Below are positions 59,601 through 64,000 of a DNA stretch of 64,000 nt, piece by piece. The notes below the pieces were generated by a model that was given only the letters and a program-made list of their open reading frames with translations, had not been told where the DNA came from and searched no databases. Location of the stretch: assembly GCA_910586985.1 (NCBI GenBank), contig CAJUKK010000006.1, positions 1-64,000 on the forward strand. The letters run 5' to 3'. Within the stretch, counting starts at the first letter, position 1. Each line of letters begins with the position of its first letter. The translations under genes were made by a program, and so were the position numbers. This DNA is from an uncultured Christensenellaceae bacterium. Its GTDB lineage: Bacteria > Bacillota > Clostridia > Christensenellales > Borkfalkiaceae.

Positions 59601-62230
59601 ACCTTCTGACGGTAAAATTCAAGGAAAAGAGAAAGATACGCCTTAAAGTGCCTGATTTCCGTCATGAGCACTTCGCATGCGCAGAATACGCTGTCGCGCA
59701 CTTCTAGCGTATACTCGGTAAGATTGACGTTTTCGAACGGCGAATTGAATACGCCGCCGCATTCTTTCGCCGCCGCAGCCGCGGAAAGTATCATACTTTT
59801 GCAGTCGGAAAGTTTCTTTTCGGTGAGCGTATCGTAAAAACTGCTCTCGATATCCATAACGTCGGGCGCGGATTTATTTTTGAGATAGAGGAGCATCGCC
59901 TGATACACCGAAACGCCCAAACGGCGTTTTTTATGCAGGGCAAGGACGGGCGCTTTTAACTCCTCCCTCAGCGCAACGATTTCTTCGGCGCGCGCCGAAA
60001 AATTCCCCGCAACGTCGTCCGCATTGAGCAACAAAGTATTTTCGAGCTTTTTGACGACCTCCGCTTTATCCGTTTTGTTCGAGTGCAGCTCAAGGCAAAA
60101 TTCGCCGAGTCCGATGCCGTCGAGACGTTTTTTTACAACGTCGAGAGCCGCTTTCTTTTCCGCAACGAAGAGCACGCGCTTTTTATCGGAGAGCGCGTTG
60201 GCAATGATGTTGGTGATCGTCTGACTCTTGCCCGTTCCGGGAGGGCCGTGCAGTACAAAGCTTGCGCCCGTTGCGGAGAGCGCGACGGCGGAATACTGAG
60301 AACTGTCCGAAGGCAAGGGCAGAAGAATTTTAGAAGGATATCCGTCGTCCTCCTCCTGCGGCGTTTCAAACTCCTGTTTTTCAAGACGGTTATTGAGCAG
60401 CGCGGAGACGATACGATTTTTTTTCAGCTCGGGAAGGTGGTTGCGGATATCGTTCCACATGAGATAGTTCTGGAAAGAAAACGTCGCGATATAGGCATCT
60501 GTCAAAACGTTCCACCCCTTCATGTTTGCTGTTTCCGCGCGTACCATGGAGAGGATTTCCGAAATTTTCAGCGCGGAAACGTCCTCGCCGAGACCGCGCA
60601 CGTCGATGTTGAATTCCTGTTTGAGATATTCGAGCAACGTACTGTTGACGAAAAATTCCTTATCCGAAGTTTCCAGCGAAAAGTCCTCGTTCCCCTTCGC
60701 ACGTTTAAGCGTTGCGGGTACGAGTACGAGCGGCGCATACCGCTGTTTGCTATCCTCCTTGCCGACATACTGTAAAAATCCGAATGCAAGGTAGAGTATC
60801 TTCGCGCCCGATTCCTCGTCCGCCTCGCGGTTTTTACGAATGAGCCGCGCCGCCGTCTCGGCAAGCGTTTTTGCATCGCAATAGGTGCGCAAAATCCCCT
60901 TGCGCTGTTCGAGTTTGATGAGTTCGCGCTTGCCCGCTTCGACTGTTCCGCCGAAAGGTTCGATCTCTTCCGTCCCCGCCTTTAAGCGCATACCGGAATC
61001 GTTGAGTCGGAGATATAATTCGTCGCAACCGGTGAGGCAGAGGTGTAACGCATACTTTCCGCTGAAATTAAGCAATGCGTTTTTCGTCGTGAGATCAAGG
61101 AGCCGGCGTTCCCACTGTTTATTGCGGGACTGTTTTCCGGATAGGGAAAGCTTTTTCAAAACGGGCAGAGGCGCGGGCGCGTTTTCGGCGGACAGATCGT
61201 CCGAGGCGATCAGCTCGTACCCGTGAATATTTTTTCCGCGGAGCGGAAGAGAGAGAATATGCCCGATTCGGCAACGGCGGATATCGACGAAACACTCGTA
61301 ATAATCAGCCTTTAATTTTTGGCGGAAATGCGTCTCCGAGGGAGTAAACGCAACGCTCTTTTCGTTAAACAAATCCTCCACATCGAAAAAGCTTAAATTG
61401 TTGATCCCTTCCGAAACGTATTTGTCCACAATATCGCAATCGTCCGTAACGCTGTCAAGGAAACAGCTGTCATAGAGCCAAAGTCCCACTGCAACGCCGC
61501 TCTTGCCGACGGCGACGACGGGATGCAGATGCGCAGCCTCCAGACACGCCGCCGTAAACAGCGCAAGCTCGATCGCCGTTGCGCTTTTTTCCTTTAAGAT
61601 GCTATTCTTTGTCGTCTGAATGGGTTTGGTAAGATCGCAAGCCGCGCTGCGCTCGATAGCATGTCCCTTGATTGCGGCAAAGATCGCCGCAGCGATCTGA
61701 CGCACGGTATTTTTATCCGTACCGGCATACCCGACGAATTCCGAATCGATCTTCCATTTTTTCAACCGTTTACCGGCGTCCGCGAGGATAAGCGAACACT
61801 CCTGAATGCGCGGACGCACGAAACAGGCGAGCCGTTCGGCGTTGCCTGAAAGTCCCTCCCACCAATCGTAAGGAAGCGCGGCGACCTTAACTGCCGCAGA
61901 CGCGGCTGCCGCACCGTCTATCGTTGCGGCGATATGAACGGTATGCTCCTTCAGTTCGTCGTTTTCTGAGAGGTAAAGGGGCGAAAAAATGCCGTCCGGA
62001 TTCATTTCTACCGAACTTTCAAAGGGGACTTCCGTCGTCGCGTCGTAGGGTAAAATAAGTCCCTCCGCGCTCTCGGCGCGCACCGAAACGACGAGCGGTT
62101 CCGTATAATCGTTTTTGATCTGTAACGATACGGGCGTGCGCAGATAATAATCCGCATAACCCACATATTTGGGAAAACGGACGGAGAGTGAAATTTTATC
62201 TTTCAACGCACTTTTGATTTTACCTGCCAT
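56630..62230 (-). CDS. Giant DUF4011-helicase-nuclease protein (Hhe-like)
   Basis: This 1866-residue protein has an N-terminal beta-rich region and a DUF4011 part starting near 385 (RRLLDLTTKNALLNFSG). A split SF1 helicase follows, with GPPGTGKSQTITNIIANAL (Walker A near 663), DLVIFDEASQMTTAEA (Walker B near 1280), VGDPRQLPPT near 1305 and LNVAVSRAREEMVVFS near 1500. A restriction-endonuclease-like domain lies near 1580-1640 and a DUF3320-type C-terminal region at 1680-1866. In the nuclease domain the usual LGIECDG catalytic segment reads LGIVCDA, lacking the Glu. The family is found in defence islands (Hhe-type) and elsewhere. Here it is a standing chromosomal gene next to comEC and holA. 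Start after ACGAGGAGTTTAAT. Confidence 0.85.
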   Translation of the reverse strand: MAGKIKSALKDKISLSVRFPKYVGYADYYLRTPVSLQIKNDYTEPLVVSVRAESAEGLILPYDATTEVPFESSVEMNPDGIFSPLYLSENDELKEHTVHIAATIDGAAAASAAVKVAALPYDWWEGLSGNAERLACFVRPRIQECSLILADAGKRLKKWKIDSEFVGYAGTDKNTVRQIAAAIFAAIKGHAIERSAACDLTKPIQTTKNSILKEKSATAIELALFTAACLEAAHLHPVVAVGKSGVAVGLWLYDSCFLDSVTDDCDIVDKYVSEGINNLSFFDVEDLFNEKSVAFTPSETHFRQKLKADYYECFVDIRRCRIGHILSLPLRGKNIHGYELIASDDLSAENAPAPLPVLKKLSLSGKQSRNKQWERRLLDLTTKNALLNFSGKYALHLCLTGCDELYLRLNDSGMRLKAGTEEIEPFGGTVEAGKRELIKLEQRKGILRTYCDAKTLAETAARLIRKNREADEESGAKILYLAFGFLQYVGKEDSKQRYAPLVLVPATLKRAKGNEDFSLETSDKEFFVNSTLLEYLKQEFNIDVRGLGEDVSALKISEILSMVRAETANMKGWNVLTDAYIATFSFQNYLMWNDIRNHLPELKKNRIVSALLNNRLEKQEFETPQEEDDGYPSKILLPLPSDSSQYSAVALSATGASFVLHGPPGTGKSQTITNIIANALSDKKRVLFVAEKKAALDVVKKRLDGIGLGEFCLELHSNKTDKAEVVKKLENTLLLNADDVAGNFSARAEEIVALREELKAPVLALHKKRRLGVSVYQAMLLYLKNKSAPDVMDIESSFYDTLTEKKLSDCKSMILSAAAAAKECGGVFNSPFENVNLTEYTLEVRDSVFCACEVLMTEIRHFKAYLSLFLEFYRQKVSTITRRKLELLKNIAQSLASGKYNKYFAGVDEAEFYVFFNANKRLDDCLAYYNKYFKALVDIDKEYVQLKKFLEVGGDYKLNRAALTVAKRLMRASIYPLAEEDIPKFLQTAVEIYEAMERITNNTGLAKNFCDRGGDIVFKKRTEFLADLNELHATCAVAFMDYNPDSFNGMCMRASCGYTMPVLEGFVKAYESFIRALKSFVRVTCADKNRLVEEDVLDHYAATAGALIDNVDMLPNWCMYRQTAEKLKKAGLSFVSDALESGKLKGENILAGFEKNVYKNFLEINIPADPYLSRMTVGTLEDTIEKFRLAWEEFARLSKEKIRAQLISRLPKADDEGSLSVELSTFNRLAKSNLRGTGLRALFAEIPELLKTVAPCMLMSPITVAQYIQPVSDAFDLVIFDEASQMTTAEAIGSIARAKAAIVVGDPRQLPPTAFFHSAYVDEENLENEDLESILDDCLALGLPERHLVWHYRSKHESLIAFSNGMYYDNRLCTFPSPDALENKVRLNLVDGTYDRGFTKRNRKEAEALVAEVIRRLKDPVLSRSSIGVVTFSGAQQEDIERLLTKEILANKLDAVAYDREEPIFVKNLENVQGDERDVILFSVCYGPDSTGRVSLNFGPLNQSGGWRRLNVAVSRAREEMVVFSTMTSAMIDLAKTSSKGVAGLKAFLEFAERGKTTLAVRSDTVKGGAGIGRHIAREIEGYGYDCRCDVGASDFKIDVAVVDPKNKHKFILGIVCDATDKFSVKDRSVLQVQSLKRGNWNVMRVGCVSYFNNPKREVKRIKDMLDRLTGADKKAGVWLTKFKRPYRAVKETGAETSVFITGGEHDAEIMARLKEIVATEEPISREFLKKRSLATFGILKSGSKVESRLDSLIDGCGFRRERILGTDYFFKTDKAILIGKFRVEDAPVLRKCEEDFTPYEMVSFIKGALEDRVALYMDELLVLVSNVFGVLRPSDRFITFVRDCVSYGEQKGLFVRSVSDRISLA

Positions 62231-62318
62231 ATTAAACTCCTCGTATTTATGTCAACGGTTTCAGCGATCAATCTCACCGTTTTTTTAGTCATATTTTCAA
62301 ATACATATTAATCGTTTT

Positions 62319-62678
62319 TCAAATAAACGCATTCTCAAAATAAGTAAGTTCACCGTCGCAAATCGACGCCACGTCAAAACGAAGCGGAACCTCTTCCCCG
62401 ACGAACGCACAGTAAAATTTTGCGATCATGCGGTAACGCTGCTGCTTTGCCCTGTCCACAGCCTCGGCGGGAACGCCGTATGCATCGCTCATTCTCGTCT
62501 TTACCTCGACAAGACATATCACGTCCCCTTTCTTTGCGACAACGTCCGCTTCGCCGAACGGCGTCGTGTAGTTGCGATAAAGAATTTTATAGCCGTGTTT
62601 CTTTAAATACTTACACGTCAACGATTCTCCCGACCGTCCCAGAATTTTTTTACGAAGGTCTTGCGGTGAATTTTGCAT
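62319..62678 (-). CDS. YraN-family (UPF0102) endonuclease-like protein
   Basis: This 119-residue protein has GRSGESLTCKYLKKHGYKIL at 14-33, then NYTTPFGEADVVA and LVEVKTRMSD near 55, the conserved E-VK core of the RecB/Cas4-related YraN fold. It overlaps the 3' end of rnhB by 61 bases, so both reading frames use the same DNA there. The function of the family is unclear (DNA maintenance is suspected). Confidence 0.88.
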   Translation of the reverse strand: MQNSPQDLRKKILGRSGESLTCKYLKKHGYKILYRNYTTPFGEADVVAKKGDVICLVEVKTRMSDAYGVPAEAVDRAKQQRYRMIAKFYCAFVGEEVPLRFDVASICDGELTYFENAFI

Positions 62679-63238
62679 ATGCCCACCTCCCGAATGGCGC
62701 GGATATGTTCCGCCGTGCCGTAGCCCGCATTGCGCTCAAAGCCGTACATGGGGTACTCGTCCGCAAAACGTTTCATCAGCGCGTCCCTGTATACTTTGGC
62801 AAGAATACTTGCCGCGCCGATACTCGCCACAAGCGCGTCGCCCTTGACGATACTCTTTTGCGGAATTCCGATATCCAGCGTCATGTTACCGTCCGTCAGC
62901 ACCATGTCCGCGGCAACGCGCAACTTCTCCACCGCACGTTTCATGCAAAGCCGCGTCGCCTGCAAAATATTCACACTATCGATCGTCTCCGCATCCACTT
63001 CCGCAATTGCGTACGCCCGCGACCGCGCCATGATCTGTTCAGACAAAGCCTCCCGCCTTTTTGCAGAGAGTTTTTTACTGTCGTCAATGCCGAAAATCCG
63101 CTCTTCCTCTCCCGTCGGAAGAATAACCGCCGCGCACACAACGGGTCCCGCCAAAGGGCCTCTTCCCACTTCGTCCACGCCCGTAACCGCCCGAAAGCCG
63201 CGTGTTAAATATTCCCTTTCAATATCGAGTAAATCCAT
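62618..63238 (-). CDS. rnhB: Ribonuclease HII
   Basis: This 206-residue RNase HII starts at ATG 63238; an upstream extension overlaps rbgA and was rejected. VTGVDEVGRGPLAGPV near 18-33 carries the DE catalytic pair, SKKLSAKRRE near 53, and the further Asp sites lie in VLTDGNMTLDIG near 107 and AASILAKVYRD near 140. It removes RNA from RNA-DNA hybrids. It lies between rbgA and yraN as in many Bacillota. Confidence 0.92.
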   Translation of the reverse strand: MDLLDIEREYLTRGFRAVTGVDEVGRGPLAGPVVCAAVILPTGEEERIFGIDDSKKLSAKRREALSEQIMARSRAYAIAEVDAETIDSVNILQATRLCMKRAVEKLRVAADMVLTDGNMTLDIGIPQKSIVKGDALVASIGAASILAKVYRDALMKRFADEYPMYGFERNAGYGTAEHIRAIREVGICKIHRKTFVKKFWDGRENR

Positions 63239-63257
63239 TTCGTCCCGTGTCAAAATT

Positions 63258-64000
63258 TTATTCCGCAAGTCCGACGGATATGATATCCTCCGCCGAATCG
63301 AGCGTAACGCCGCCGAGTTTCCCTTTTCTGAAATCGTCGACAACGGCTCGTTCGCCGCGTTCATAGTCATAGTCGTTTCCGCCCTTTAACAAAAAGCCGC
63401 GACGGATGCATACTCGGTTAAGCATTTCGAGCGGCTCGCCGCCCGTAATCCCATACCGCTCGCCAAGCCGATTCAAATACGTTCCCGATAATTCTTCAAG
63501 GAGACACAGCGCGATTTCGTCCATCTCCAAAATATCGTCGTTAATGCTGCCGATATAAGCGAGCCGACGGGCAAGTTTTTGATCCTCGCATGCGGGAGGC
63601 ATCGTCCCAGGACTGTCCATGAGCTCGAACGCGCCGCACTTGACCCATTGCTTTGCGCGGGTCACGCCCGCTTTATTGCCCGTTACCGCCTTATTGGCTC
63701 CCGCAAGGCGGTTGATCAGCGTACTTTTTCCCGTATTCGGAACGCCGGCAATCATAAAGCGCACAGGCTTTTTCGATCCTTTCTCTTTTAACCGCTCCGT
63801 CTTCTCCTTAACGAGTTCCGACATCGCGCCGCGAAGGGTGCGGATACCCGCTTGCGCATTCGCATCTATTTTAACGGCGTTGCGTCCGCCCGCCTTTATC
63901 ACGGCAAGCAACTCGTCCGACTTTGCGTCGGCAAGGTCGCCTTTATTCAGAACATACAAAACGGGTTTGCATCCTGCCAACTCGGTAAGCCGCCTGTTAT
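63258..64000 (-). CDS. rbgA: Ribosome biogenesis GTPase RbgA/YlqF (partial)
   Basis: The frame is open to the right window edge, so the N terminus is missing. The visible 247 residues carry the circularly permuted GTPase order: NKGDLAD (G4), then GVPNTGKSTLINRL (G1), and DSPGTMPP (G3), followed by the C-terminal domain. It assists late assembly of the large ribosomal subunit. rnhB follows 19 bases downstream. Confidence 0.92.
   Translation of the reverse strand, partial: NRRLTELAGCKPVLYVLNKGDLADAKSDELLAVIKAGGRNAVKIDANAQAGIRTLRGAMSELVKEKTERLKEKGSKKPVRFMIAGVPNTGKSTLINRLAGANKAVTGNKAGVTRAKQWVKCGAFELMDSPGTMPPACEDQKLARRLAYIGSINDDILEMDEIALCLLEELSGTYLNRLGERYGITGGEPLEMLNRVCIRRGFLLKGGNDYDYERGERAVVDDFRKGKLGGVTLDSAEDIISVGLAE

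Overview
The window joins two different kinds of DNA. Positions 1 to about 29,600 are a phage genome, most likely an integrated prophage whose left end lies outside the window. It is read entirely from the minus strand, with tightly packed, overlapping genes and strong AGGAGG ribosome binding sites. Positions of about 29,700 to 64,000 are bacterial chromosome. Canonical sigma-A promoters, the rpmE-(YqhQ)-prmC-prfA and rpsF-ssb-rpsR clusters, a CdaA-type diadenylate cyclase and a RbgA GTPase point to a Bacillota host, probably an uncultured Clostridia-type anaerobe. I cannot name a genus.

Read in transcription order (high to low coordinates), the phage begins with small DNA-binding proteins (29.5-28.7 kb). 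A recombination module follows (PD-(D/E)XK exonuclease, ERF annealase, NinB-like protein, HNH protein, SSB). Next come a replication module (replisome organizer with internal iteron-like repeats, and a DnaC-like loader), then two DNA methyltransferases with an ASCH-like protein and a Lar-like protein. A sigma-region-4-like protein and a strong terminator close the early operon at 19.85 kb. A tRNA cluster comes next (Gln, Met and two aberrant tRNA-like elements). The late genes follow: terminase, portal, scaffold, coat, decoration protein, two connector or tail proteins and a fibre. This looks like a short-tailed, P22-like virion. No integrase or endolysin is visible, so those genes are either beyond position 1 or absent.

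The most important system is a complete diversity-generating retroelement (DGR) at 4.7-7.2 kb. It has a FGE/C-type-lectin-like target protein with a C-terminal variable region (6169-6275), a 10-bp hairpin after the target gene, a template repeat (5974-6080) and a reverse transcriptase with the DGR-type IGxxxSQ motif. Template and variable region align without gaps over 107 bases and differ at 13 positions. All 13 are adenines in the template on the coding strand (22 adenines present). This is the signature of adenine-directed mutagenic retrohoming and implies a phage that diversifies its receptor-binding protein. No Avd-like gene is recognisable. After the DGR come two tiny proteins, three membrane proteins and two large virion proteins, probably for DNA ejection.

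The chromosomal part carries threonine synthase, a P-loop protein, an aminotransferase, prfA, a YqhQ-PrmC fusion, rpmE, an oxidoreductase, cardiolipin synthase, a HAD phosphatase, a YfcE-like phosphoesterase, a PAS-SpoIIE phosphatase, a lipid kinase, CCA-adding enzyme, rmuC, a large repeat-bearing surface protein, rpsF-ssb-rpsR, aspartokinase, a DUF1015 protein, a 36-residue CdaR-like remnant next to cdaA, holA, a comEC with a degraded C-terminal domain, a giant DUF4011-type helicase, yraN, rnhB and rbgA (cut by the right edge).
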